DNA from: Metaphire vulgaris
Taxonomy: Eukaryota; Annelida; Clitellata; Crassiclitellata; Megascolecidae
Reading direction: 5' to 3'
Assembly: GCA_018105865.1 (NCBI GenBank)
Contig: CM030859.1
Location: 6,256,443 to 6,320,442, forward strand
DNA length: 64,000 bases
Shown here: piece after piece, positions 54,345 to 63,918 of the stretch
Layout: each line of letters begins with the position of its first letter
Position numbering within the stretch: position 1 is the first letter of the stretch
Notes under the pieces: model-generated
Told to the model about the DNA's origin: nothing
The model's database searches: none
What the model saw: the letters and a program-made list of their open reading frames with translations, nothing else
Program-made: the position numbers and the translations under genes

Positions 54345-54345
54345 A
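54245..54345 (+). mobile_element. SINE 3' end with (GTT)n tail
   Basis: AGTGGTTCTCACACAGGACA ... GAACCACTTTAAA resembles the 3' body of the SINE at 55450-55575 (GTGGCTTTCACACAGGTAGT ... AGCCACTTTAAA). It is followed by (GTT)n at 54295-54343. Confidence 0.6.
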
Positions 54346-54349
54346 AGTC

Positions 54350-54823
54350 ACAACCCCGACATGAACAATGGTATTCACCGATACCTTGGGAGTGCTTAGG
54401 CCTAACTAATGAAGCAGGCAACTGACAACCGCTGCAAACACATGTGTTCATGATGAGACGACGCCTAGCCAACCACTGCAAACAACGCTAATTTGTGTCA
54501 ATTGCCGGTATTATAGACGAAAAGTTCGAAAATTCATCACTAATCTGAGTATCTCTTGCACGTTTAACAGCTGGAGAGCAAGTACAACTTCTCTTAGTGC
54601 GCGTGGTCTACCTGTCATTTCTTTTATGGGTTTTAGAATTTAAATAACTGAAATTTTATAACTTATAACTGGTAGCCTACTTATACCATTTATAACGACG
54701 ACGTCAAATGGCGTATTCTCCGACATTATAAAGTAGGCTATGTAAAAAAACTGTTAGCTTATTTGTCAGAATTAATTTGGTACGCTAGACTAGCCAATTA
54801 CCCGCATTTTTGTCAAATTTAAA
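54350..54823. other. No gene recognised
   Basis: AT-rich, with no domain or repeat end identified. Confidence 0.4.
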
Positions 54824-54831
54824 CTCTAAAC

Positions 54832-55054
54832 CAGAGATGACCATGGGTCCATTTTTTAGAACCCAATCCAACCCATCCCATCAAATCTCCAACCCAATCC
54901 ATGCCGATAATAGGTTTACTTGACCCAACCTAACCCACTGTAAAACATTACAGTTTCTTAAACCATGACTCATTTTCTAACCCAACCCATCCCACCATTA
55001 TTATGGAAAAGTCTGACCCAACTTACGGGTTAACCCAATCCATGAGCATCTCTG
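54832..55054. mobile_element. hAT MITE (CAGAGATG ends, AACCCAACCC repeats), 223 bp
   Basis: CAGAGATGACCATGGGT ... ATCCATGAGCATCTCTG, with an exact 8-bp duplication CTCTAAAC (54824-54831, 55055-55062). Subterminal AACCCAACCCATCCC repeats at both ends recall the CCCGTACCCG repeats of the 6469-12075 element. Confidence 0.9.
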
Positions 55055-55449
55055 CTCTAAACATCAAATTATATTTATTTCCAAACTTTAACAAAACGAG
55101 TCAAGATTTTTATGATTCCAATACAGTAGACTGAAAACTAGTCCAAGGGACCAAGACCAAAAACACCTACTGAGAAAAAGAGAAGAGCATGTTTGTATAA
55201 TTCAGAGTGGTAACAGAGTGGGCAAACAAATGTTCCAAAGATCAAATTAAAGCCAAGTGTAAGCTGTGTGGTGTAACATTTACTTATGTGGGTGTACCCG
55301 TGTAAAGGCAGTGACACAACATAGCGAAATAAAGAAAAAGTAGTTTTCTCATGCTCGGATTCGAGCGTTGGGACCGGCGCTGATCTCCGGTCTCTTAGGC
55401 ATACAGCGACGCGGGTGGCATACACCATTAACCTAGAGTAGGTTGCCAG

Positions 55450-55575
55450 AGGGTGGAAGATGGCAGAGTGGGTTACTTGCTGGAGCGTCAGGCTGACGGA
55501 GCGGGTTCAAGCCCCGTTAGTGTCCCTAGTGGCTTTCACACAGGTAGTAATGCCTTCTAAGCCACTTTAAATCAT
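55450..55575 (+). mobile_element. tRNA-derived SINE
   Basis: A box TGGCAGAGTGGGTTA (55461-55475) and B box GGTTCAAGCCCC (55504-55515), with arms GGAGCGTCAGGCTGACGGAG between. The body is GTGGCTTTCACACAGG ... AGCCACTTTAAATC. A leucine- or serine-like tRNA head is possible. The body is shared with 54245-54295. Confidence 0.7.
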
Positions 55576-55757
55576 GCCAAGTCATGCCAAGTCTAACGTC
55601 CCAGCCCGCAGTTTACTTCGCAGCGAACGCTGCTCCACAATTTTTATGTTATAACCGCCCTCTAGCGAGTAAGGCTGAGTCGACCTTAGTTCCGTCACGT
55701 GCCTGCCCAGCGTTTAACCACTTCTGCCATCTTCCCGCTACGAGACACAGGGTGTCC

Positions 55758-56226
55758 CGTCACTTCCTGGACCGTCACTTCCTGGACCGTCACTTCCTGG
55801 ACCGTCACTTCCTGGACCGTTCCTAATGTTCTATCTGTTATGTGTATGTAAACAAGTGTATACACTATGATATACAAATCGTTGTGATCTGCAATAATAC
55901 TTAGAATTACTTACTTAGAATATATAATATAGAAATTCAAGATATTTTACTTACTTCCTTACAATGGTTTGAGTAAGCAGTGGACCAGTGACGCAGACTA
56001 GAACTATTCAAATTTTGAATCGTTGGATTACGGTTACGGTTATTTTTTACCACCTACACCTGGCGGAGGGGTCAAAAACTGCCCAAAAATTGTTGACACA
56101 AAGGACAGCCCCCAACCTACCTACCTACCTATCTATCTACCTATTTACTTCCATTTACAATGACGGTCCAGGAAGTGACGGTCCAGGAAGTGACTGTCCA
56201 GGAAGTGACGGTCCAGGAAGTGACAG
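55758..56226. repeat. Foldback minisatellite FB2 (15-bp units)
   Basis: Left arm 55758-55820 has four units of CGTCACTTCCTGGAC; right arm 56162-56224 has four units of the reverse complement. The loop of about 340 bp holds a LINE-like tail (AGATATTTTACTTACTTCC). Read from GGAC, the unit is GGACCGTCACTTCCT. Confidence 0.9.
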
Positions 56227-56536
56227 GGAACCGAGACACAGAAACATATAAGAAATCTTAAAGTAGAATATATAAGAAAGGTTAATGAAGCGGCCGCCTC
56301 TCGTAGAATGAGTTCGATCTTGGTTACAGAAGATAGTTCTCAGAGTGAAAAGTCACCATTGCCGAGCTGACACATATTTACCATGGCGTTAAATTCATAT
56401 TTCTTTTGCTGCTCAGACTGTCTAGTGAAAGTAATAAAGCAAATTTTGCTAGACTCCGATATTATGAGAAAAATGACTGAAGGGTGTATATAGAAACTTC
56501 TGCTGTCATCAACACTGTTTTTCCATGTACCTTTAA

Positions 56537-56918
56537 GGGCTCGTCCACAAACGACGTAACTCGCCTAGGAGGAGGGGGCCGGACATTTGTTACGAAGTTT
56601 GACGAGGGGGTTCCGTAAATGTGACGTAACGCAACACACAATTTTTAAGTGACAGCCTTTTTTCTTTTTTGCTTGTCAGGGTATTTGGAGAGGGAAAATA
56701 CAAGGATGACCTGTTTTTGCTTGTTAGTATGTTTGGAAAGGGAAAAATAGAAAGATGGATTACCTTTTTTGCTTCTCAAGACTTTTCGAAAGACGAAAAG
56801 GAAGGTCGGCCCGTTGTTACGTCATACTTTAGGGGTCTGACTTTTGTTACGTCGCGTTACGTAGGGGAGGGGGTCAAAAAGTGCCAAGATCGCGTTGCGT
56901 CATTTATGGACGACCCCT
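56537..56918. mobile_element. MITE-B, copy 2
   Basis: CGTCCACAAACGACGTAAC ... GTTGCGTCATTTATGGACG. The interior follows copy 1 (GGCCGGACATTTGTTACGAA) and carries three GCTTGTCA-type motifs (56651-56678, 56705-56726, about 56753-56778). Confidence 0.78.
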
Positions 56919-57049
56919 AACATGGATGATTCGAATAAAGGTAAAACTGAAGATTTTTTCAGATGTCGTAAAATATTTTACGCCTCAATAAGGTATTTGC
57001 TTTAAAATGTTAGATTTCTTTGAATGAATAAGGTGCTTGAAGGGTACCC

Positions 57050-57315
57050 GGACGTTTCATCTCAGGACGATTCATCTCAGAACGATTCAACGCGGACGAT
57101 TCATATCAAGGACTATTCATTTCAGGACGTTTCATCAGGAGGATTATTCATCTTAGGACTATTCATCTCAGGACTATTCATCTCGGATAAAGTTATAAAG
57201 GGTTAGGGTGATGAATCGTCCTGAGACGAATAGTCCTAAGATGATAGTCCTTCTGATGAAATGTCCTGAGATGAATCGTCCTTGATATGAATTGTCCTGA
57301 AATGAAACGTCCTGA
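57050..57315. repeat. Foldback minisatellite FB3 (15-bp units)
   Basis: The left arm (57050-57186) has about nine units like GGACGATTCATCTCA; the right arm (57209-57315) is the inverted array (TGAGATGAATCGTCC). The loop is about 22 bp. No transposase. Confidence 0.88.
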
Positions 57316-57399
57316 ATTCGCTTGGAGAAAAATTGTCATGGACGGATGTTTCAGCCTCTGGGATTAGCAATTTTCTTTGCCAAAAGCTAACCAGTCAAG

Positions 57400-57920
57400 A
57401 AAAAACATTGTTGCACCTCACTGTAACGACCATATTTTACACATTTGTGCCAAAAATGCCTTAAAAGCTTTGTCGACGTAGAAAATCTAAATGGTTTTAA
57501 AAGTTTTGCTGAATTTTCCAACTCGGCCAAAAAGCATGAAGAGTTAAAAGAATGTTTTGAGTTTTGTGAGGCAGAATTTCATGAAATGATCAGGCATGTT
57601 CCAACTCGTTGACTGAGTTTGTTTAAGACAGTTGAGCGTTTGCTGTCAAGCTGGAGGCCACTTAAAGAGCTTATTTCCTTGCTTTGGGAACTGAAGAATG
57701 ATCTGTGGCAATCTGGAATTGTCTTTCAGATCAGGAACACGAAATGGCAAGTGATAAGCAGTCAATCATCCATGAACTCTATATACCGGTATATTTTAGT
57801 CATTTCTTCGTGTCATCATTTAAAGAAACAATACTCAAGCTGGGGACCGAACAACAGTTGCATGATACCTTTACTTCTTCATGGAAAAGTCCAGATAACC
57901 TTCTTGTGAAATCTTAGCAA
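57400..57920 (+). pseudogene. hAT transposase relic
   Basis: Frames here read HILHICAKNALKAL, SFAEFSNSAKKHEELKECFE, FCEAEFHEMIRHVPTR, then a stop where hAT proteins have Trp (TGG to TGA at about 57612), and LSLFKTVERLLSSWRPLKEL. HVPTRWLSL is a conserved phrase of ZNF862/ZBED-like hAT transposases. The N-terminal BED finger and the C-terminal dimerisation domain are absent. An old dead fragment. Confidence 0.75.
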
Positions 57921-58157
57921 ATAATATACAGTAATAGATTAACTGGCGACCCGCTGAATAAATGGACGCCAATAAAATAGCATAAGGCAACTCTCTGGAC
58001 AAGTGATCGCTCGCATCTTTATTATTATGGCGGTCCGCTGAGCAAAAAGATGCCGTCCCTTTAGCCATTGTAGTCATAAACCGCCCACATCACCTGACAG
58101 TTGGATTGTTATTGTAAGGGTCACGATCGTCATTTCCTTTTGGTGTGATTGTTTAGG

Positions 58158-58568
58158 GGCTGTCCATTAATTATGTCAACATTTTTGGGCAATTTTTGAC
58201 CCCCTCCGGGCCTCCTTCTTGTCAACAACTGTCAACTTTCACTTACTCCGCCCCCATAATTACGTCAAAAACTTGTGACCCCCCTCAAGATCAATGACAG
58301 GTCCCAATAACAAGGTTATTATTTTTTGTGGTGATGACCATTTCCCCCTGTTTTGCTCATCGAGTGTCAAAATGTGGTGGTAATGACCTTTTTTGCAATG
58401 CTTTTTTCTATTGTAGTAAGTAGTATTTCATGAAATTTCCTAGTTTTGATTATTTGTAAAAAGTGAAATTGTTGACGTCAACTTCTCTTGACCCCCTCCC
58501 CCTGTCAACAACTGTCAAACTTTTTCAAACCCCTCCCCCTAAATTGTTGACGTAATTAATGGACAGCC
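58158..58568. mobile_element. MITE-A, copy 2
   Basis: GGCTGTCCATTAATTATGTC ... GACGTAATTAATGGACAGCC. The interior matches 22787-23179 in inverted order. It lies about 150 bp before the tetraspan gene's first exon. Confidence 0.78.
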
Positions 58569-58721
58569 CCTTATGAATGGGTGTCTATGAGTGTCTATTG
58601 CGAAGGCATTAGCGTTTGCGATAGGCCTAAACTTATACAGACAGTCGTACTTGCAAATATAGCTGATGAAAGTGTTTGTCATTAAATATTTTGTTGTTAT
58701 TTTGGAAGACTACACGTCCAA

Positions 58722-58911
58722 ATGGCAGCGACAACCAACGTAGCCGTTCACACGATAAGCTTTCGTGGAAAGGCCGGCATCATATTCGCATTACTGGCCG
58801 GGTCCTTGACGCTCTTTGTCGTTGCCTTCTCCACAGTCAGTTGGGTGAAATCGAACGAAGGCGGTCGTCAGGAGGGATTATGGGAAAACTGTACCTGCAC
58901 CAAAGTTTCAG
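58722..58911 (+). CDS. PMP22/EMP/claudin-like tetraspan protein, first coding exon
   Basis: The exon starts ATG and codes 63 residues plus one base, ending at a donor (TTCAG|GTTAGT, phase 1). A short cytoplasmic N-terminus is followed by a membrane segment (about residues 18-40, IIFALLAGSLTLFVVAFSTV). The start of the first extracellular loop has W41, GLW at 52-54, and Cys 57 and 59. W plus GLW plus Cys is the family signature of the PMP22/EMP/MP20/claudin group, whose members act in junctions and membrane organisation. The Cys pair is only two residues apart, closer than the roughly ten of claudins. A hAT MITE starts 12 bases after the splice donor. The exact subfamily cannot be told. Confidence 0.75.
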
Positions 58912-58922
58912 GTTAGTTAGTC

Positions 58923-59273
58923 CAGTGGTTCTAATATCTTTTTGCCTCGCGGACCACTTTTGAAGATCAACAATTTCTCATGGACCACCTGACAAATTGA
59001 TGATCAATCATATGCTCCTAAAAAGCGGTGATGAACTTTTTTCTTTTTTGCTTGTCAGGCTGTTTGACGTTGAAAATGCACAAAATACACATACGAGGTG
59101 CTGATGACCGTTTTGTGCTGATGACCTTGTTTTGCTTGTCGCACTTTTCAGATATTTCACATGGAAATTATACATGTCTAAATTTTATTGACTTTATCAG
59201 ACTTCGCCGCGGACCACTAGACCCGCTCTCGCGGACCACTGTTGGTCCGCAGACCACGGGTTGAGAACCACTG
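58923..59273. mobile_element. hAT MITE (CAGTGGTTCTNA ends), 351 bp
   Basis: CAGTGGTTCTAATATC ... GGTTGAGAACCACTG, with an exact 8-bp duplication AGTTAGTC (58915-58922, 59274-59281). CGCGGACCACT repeats lie at both ends. Two GATGACC...GCTTGTCA motifs (59030-59057, 59120-59140). Inserted 11 bp into an intron. Confidence 0.93.
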
Positions 59274-59281
59274 AGTTAGTC

Positions 59282-60100
59282 AACGTTTCCATGAAATGAA
59301 GTAATTTCTGTTAGAGACACCCAGAAGACGCAACAAGTTGTTGCATTCTGTCCCCAAACTTGCAGACGATCACTGACCTTTTCCATAATTGATTTTCAGA
59401 GTTTGCTTGGAAGCTAGTTTTGCCCTTTTTAACTCTGAAGTTTTAAGCAGTATGAATATTTCCCATAGAATTTGCAGCAATGAAAATCATATAAGTGCGA
59501 ATTAAGAAATTCCTTAGTGATAGTTCAACTAACTTGAAATTGTTGGACCTTGGCGCGGTCCATTCAGGAAGCCTCCGCGGTCAGGACGGCATACGCGGTC
59601 CACCTATTGAGTAGCCCTGGTTTCAGTTGTGCACTCTTGTAAACGTCTGTGAAAAAAGCACGCGCCGTAGGCCATACTCACTTTTTCGTCGAGAATCTTA
59701 TAAATTAATTGCCTTGGCTAAGCATGAAGGCGCCAGTATTCTGAATTCATTCTCACATCATTATCATCATCGTCGTCGTCATCATCATCATCATCATCAT
59801 CATCATCTTCTTCTTCTTCTTCTTCATTATCATCATTACCACGACCACCAGCAGCAGCAGCAGCAGCCAGCGAGGGGACCGTAGCGTCACCACTTGACCA
59901 TGGGTCATGTTGCGATGGCCTGATGCAAGAGGGATGCAGGAGTGACTGTGGGGTCAGTTTCTTGCTGGTGCTGGTCGATCTTCGGACGTCGGGGTTTGCA
60001 TCTACATGAGTTGCTAGGTGAACCGCCAAACCAACGCAGGACAACGCAGCATCGAATAATGTGGATAGGTGGTGTCTTCTAAACGCGCTACATACCAGTA
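59282..60100. other. Tetraspan intron, no exon seen
   Basis: Apart from simple repeats I find no exon. The Asp-rich and His-rich frames here are translated microsatellite. Confidence 0.5.
59757..59850. repeat. (ATC)n and (TTC)n simple repeats
   Basis: ATCATC, CGTCGTC and CTTCTTC runs within the tetraspan intron, with CAGCAGCAG at 59850-59865. Confidence 0.9.
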
Positions 60101-60131
60101 GAAGTGGCGGCTCCAGGATGTGGCAAGTGAG

Positions 60132-60604
60132 CAGTGTTGTAATAAATACTTGCCCTGAAGTATTTAAATACTTTCATAAATACTTGGTTCTCAGGTAGTA
60201 TTTAAATAGTATTTACCAGTAAATACCCAAATACCAGGGTAAGTATTTAAATACTGGCAAATAAGTTTTAAATACTTTTTAAATACTTGATAATGTATTT
60301 GACACATGATTCGCCACAACCGTATTTTTGTTTAAAGAAATGTTAGTTAAAATTATTTCTAACAATGTCAATGTAGGCCTGCTTAATGTTCCACTGTCTA
60401 AACCATCAGTAAAGAAAATGTAAAATGAACATTGCAATTAAGCAAAACTATTTAAATTTCTTAAATACATCCCAATACTCAATGGTATTTAAATACTATT
60501 TAAATACTTAATTTTGAATGGGTATTTCAATACTTTCTTAAATACTGGACAAAGTATTTAAATAGTATTTAAATACTAAAGTATTTAAATACTTTACAAC
60601 ACTG
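60132..60604. mobile_element. hAT element (CAGTGTTGTAA ends, AAGTATTTAAATACT repeats), 473 bp
   Basis: CAGTGTTGTAATAAATAC ... AAATACTTTACAACACTG, with an exact 8-bp duplication CAAGTGAG (60124-60131, 60605-60612). About a dozen AAGTATTTAAATACTT palindromic words fill both ends. A larger CGGCTCCAGGA / GGAGCCGCAACTG element (about 60095-60770) may surround it. Confidence 0.92.
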
Positions 60605-60612
60605 CAAGTGAG

Positions 60613-61605
60613 GGGCCGTTGGGGTGGCAACTTCTAAACATGGGAGGCCAACCATTTGTTGATAGGTATGTAGTAGTAAGTTTAGGGACCCAAGAGGGGG
60701 CCACTAGGGGCCAGGCATTCAATAGGGGGCACGGGCCCCTGGTTTCCTTGTGGAGCCGCAACTGACCAGATGAGTGCTAGGTGTGCGGGTGGAATCCGAA
60801 AAATATTTGTTTGGGACAAAAATCACACCAGGATATATCCGAGCGATTGCGTTTGCACATTCAAGCGGATAATTCAGTCGGATATCTTTGCGTTCAACCA
60901 ATCAGCTTCCAGGTCAGTAGATCATCGCCCGATTGACTGCTATGTCTTACGTCAACTCGAATGGTTATGCGACATTAAAATGTGTTCGCAAAATAATAAC
61001 TTTCCAAAATGGCACTCATGCCTGACTGAAACTTTCTCAGCTTGCGACACTTCTTTCCAATCGAAAACGCAACTTTCAAAGCGCACTTCAACACCCTAAT
61101 TGTAACCATCCTGTCTTTCGCCATGTTTGCAATAGGCGTGGCTACTTTTTATCCTAGGTCCATCCGGGGACAACGTAATGGAGATATATTCTCGCGACAT
61201 ATCTCCTTATGGAGCCGTACCGTTTACAGCTGTCATTTAATACCGGTGCATCATTGACCCGGTGAAAGCTTACGGGCTCTGCACGCCGATAAGCAAGCAT
61301 GCAATGCCCGCATGTGGCCCAGAGGCCAGACCCTAAGGCATCATTGTGCTGTTTATTCTTAGGCTCTCTAAAGTAGCTATAGGCCTAATCGAGAGGTAAC
61401 GGTCAGTCAGGCGAGGGTCGGTAAATCCAAATGCCGTGTTTGGGACGTTACTGCTACAGGATGATTTATCGAAATGACTGAATAGTTTCTTCTCTACGTG
61501 TTTAGGACGCATGTGATGATTTGAAGGCAGCGTCTGTAAATGCACGTGTTGCTATTGTTGTTGATTAAATGCTAATTGCTGTTATTTGGCTGTCGCTGTG
61601 TAAAG
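60613..61605. other. Tetraspan intron, no exon seen
   Basis: Frames 60770-61099 and 61042-61257 lack family motifs and splice support. Confidence 0.45.
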
Positions 61606-61758
61606 GAGATGATTCGAGGTACGCTGTTCAGGCGCTTCTGTGCATCGGGTTGATCGGTCTTCTGATTGCTCTTCTGCTGATCACCATTTACTTGTGTCTA
61701 CACACAGTCAGCAAGAATTCGACGATTATCGCATTGGTGTGCGTCTGCTTCATCTCTT
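61606..61758 (+). CDS. PMP22/EMP/claudin-like tetraspan protein, second coding exon
   Basis: The exon lies between an acceptor (CTGTGTAAAG) and a donor (CTCTT|GTAAGT). It begins in phase 1, completing Gly with the preceding exon, and reads DDSRYAVQALLCIGLIG (start of membrane segment 2), continues LLIALLLITIYLCLHTV, then SKNSTIIALVCVCFIS (start of membrane segment 3). YAVQALL matches the vQA motif preceding segment 2 in this family. The loop between segments 1 and 2 is only about 30 residues. Exons for the rest of segment 3, the second loop and segment 4 were not found before 64000. Confidence 0.7.
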
Positions 61759-62193
61759 GTAAGTCTCGGCATTTATGATCTTCTATTCTACGGCACAACT
61801 GGAACACCATAGACCTGTTATAGTGTATTAGAACTTTGCTGCAAATCATGACTATTGATGATAATTACGACGACGTCGACAAAAGTGATGATATATAACT
61901 ATTTAATATATTACAGTGGCTACGGGTCCGACGGCCGGTCCCCGACTGCTAAGGGTTACGGGACCGACAGTCGGTCATATAGCCAAATATAGTCCGACTA
62001 TAACAGCCTTTAATCTGATTACTGTATAGAAAAAACAAATTCTCTATAGCTGATAAAGATGAAACAAACCAAAATATAATTTTGCTTTACATGTACTTAG
62101 TGAAGCTAATAAAGAAATTGTTCTATAGAGCAAAACAAAATGACAACAAAACCAGTTTATTTACAAGGTCATATGCCTAACTAACCATTAGCC
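61759..62193. other. Intron or flank of the tetraspan gene
   Basis: GGTCCGACGGCCGGTCCC / GGGACCGACAGTCGGTC (61925-61975) form an imperfect inverted pair. No exon is seen. Confidence 0.4.
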
Positions 62194-62242
62194 CATCGGT
62201 GCAGGGCCGGTCCGATGAATTTTTTAGAGTAGGCGAAATGTA

Positions 62243-63004
62243 CAGGGTGTCTATGAAAAAAAACCCCAGCAGGAAAACTATGATTTCTTAAAAGTTACTA
62301 AATATATTTGTATCAAAATTTCCATACTTCTACAGCACATATTTCCCACCTTTCTGCCTATTTTCATCTCATTTGCATGTAAGGTAGCCATTTTGTGAGA
62401 TATCAAAGTCAAAATTTGATTTTTACGAATCAACAGACAAAATTTTATTGATTGTCTAGAAATTTCAACTTAAACCACAATTGTTCAAGATGGTTATCGG
62501 ACATAATTGCAAACCCTAACCCTAACCTTAATTGCAAAAATTGTTCGGTATCCAAAGCCAAGCTCCCGCAATGTCTGAATTCGCATCTTATCTTCATTCG
62601 ATATTTTACCCATTTTGAAAGTTTAACTCAAACTTTTATTGTTATGTCGAATTCTGTGAGTTTAAAAATATGTTTACAAAATTGCATTCGATTTAACTTT
62701 ACTACTACTACTGGAACAACAACAACAACAACAACTGCTACTAAAACCACCAAAATTGACATGAAGCCAAATTTATGTTAAGCTATAGATATTTAGGCCT
62801 GTCGTGCTGCGACTGAGTAGTAAAAATCGAAGTTTGACTTTGATATCTCACAAAATGGCCATCTTACATGCAAATGAGATGAAAATTTGCAGAAAGGTGG
62901 GAAAATATGTGCGGCACAAGGTTGGCAATTTTGATAGAAATATATTTAGGAACTTTTAAGAAATCATAGTTTTCCTGCTGGGGGGTTTTTTCGTAGACAC
63001 CCTG
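62243..63004. mobile_element. Tc1/mariner-type MITE with about 190-bp inverted ends
   Basis: CAGGGTGTCTATGAAAAAAA and its reverse complement at the right (TTTTTTCGTAGACACCCTG) begin long arms that include TCATTTGCATGTAAGGTAGC and its inverse. TA flanks both sides (62241-62242, 63005-63006), as for Tc1/mariner. No transposase. The middle holds an ACAACAACA repeat. Confidence 0.88.
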
Positions 63005-63439
63005 TAATGTCGCTGCGTCAGCCGCCTAGGCTATTTATAATTAAGGAAAGAACAGACATCACTGCAAGTGAATAATCTTGACACTACGCAGCTAAACGAC
63101 CCTGAAATACAGAAGATATAAGAACATAAAATCTATGAAAACTTCACTCAGAACAATATCATACCTACTTTAACGGTCGAAAATCAGTGAACAGGAACAA
63201 GAAAGCTATCACGGACTCGGCAGAAGACACGCTTGGAAAGAACAAAAGAGATTAGAAAAAGGAGTGGACCAGCCAAGATTTAAAAATATTCAGAGATGAA
63301 GGAAGAAAATAAAGTGATTAATATGCCATGACAGATATACTGTATTTTCAATTGGTCGTTGTTCGGTGTCCTAGCAGTAATTGTACGATATGTCACCCTA
63401 ATGAGTTCATGTTAATGATGATGATGATGATGATTAGGC

Positions 63440-63440
63440 C

Positions 63441-63488
<48 letters not shown>

Positions 63489-63552
63489 CATCATCATCAT
63501 CATCATCTTTATTATTATTATTATCATTATTATTATTATTATATTATTATAT
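63440..63552. repeat. (ATT)n / (ATC)n microsatellite
   Basis: ATT repeats with an ATCATCATC stretch; GATGATGATG occurs at 63416-63434. Confidence 0.95.
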
Positions 63553-63918
63553 AAGTGGAAAATTATTAATTTTGTCTTAACCAGTGGCAGAAAGTGCTGT
63601 GCAAATGCAATTAAACATGGGTTTCTTGTGTATATGTTATTGCATTCATTATAAGCGCCACCCATAAAAATGGCAAAATACTATTCATATAATATAAGTT
63701 TGGCGCAATGTTTAGGCATTTTAAAGTAAGTTCAGAGCAATATTAACAGAATCGTGCCAGCAAAATCGTCAAAAAGTTATTAGCCGAAAAATATTTTAGT
63801 CCAAAAATGCCGCCGGCAAAAAGTTCAGCCTTGGGCAGCCGCCTTCTTCGCTTACGCCTAGAAGCGGCTCTGCATTGGTGCAACAATCGCACGATTAAGT
63901 TAATGACCAGCTAATCAG

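Larger units (their letters stand above)
62202..63872. mobile_element. Probable hAT non-autonomous element, 1.67 kb
   Basis: CAGGGCCGGTCCGATG at the left and AGAAGCGGCTCTG at the right are weak inverted ends. The flanks CATCGGTG and CATTGGTG match at 7 of 8. It contains a mariner-type MITE (62243-63004) and a (TAT)n tract. Confidence 0.6.
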
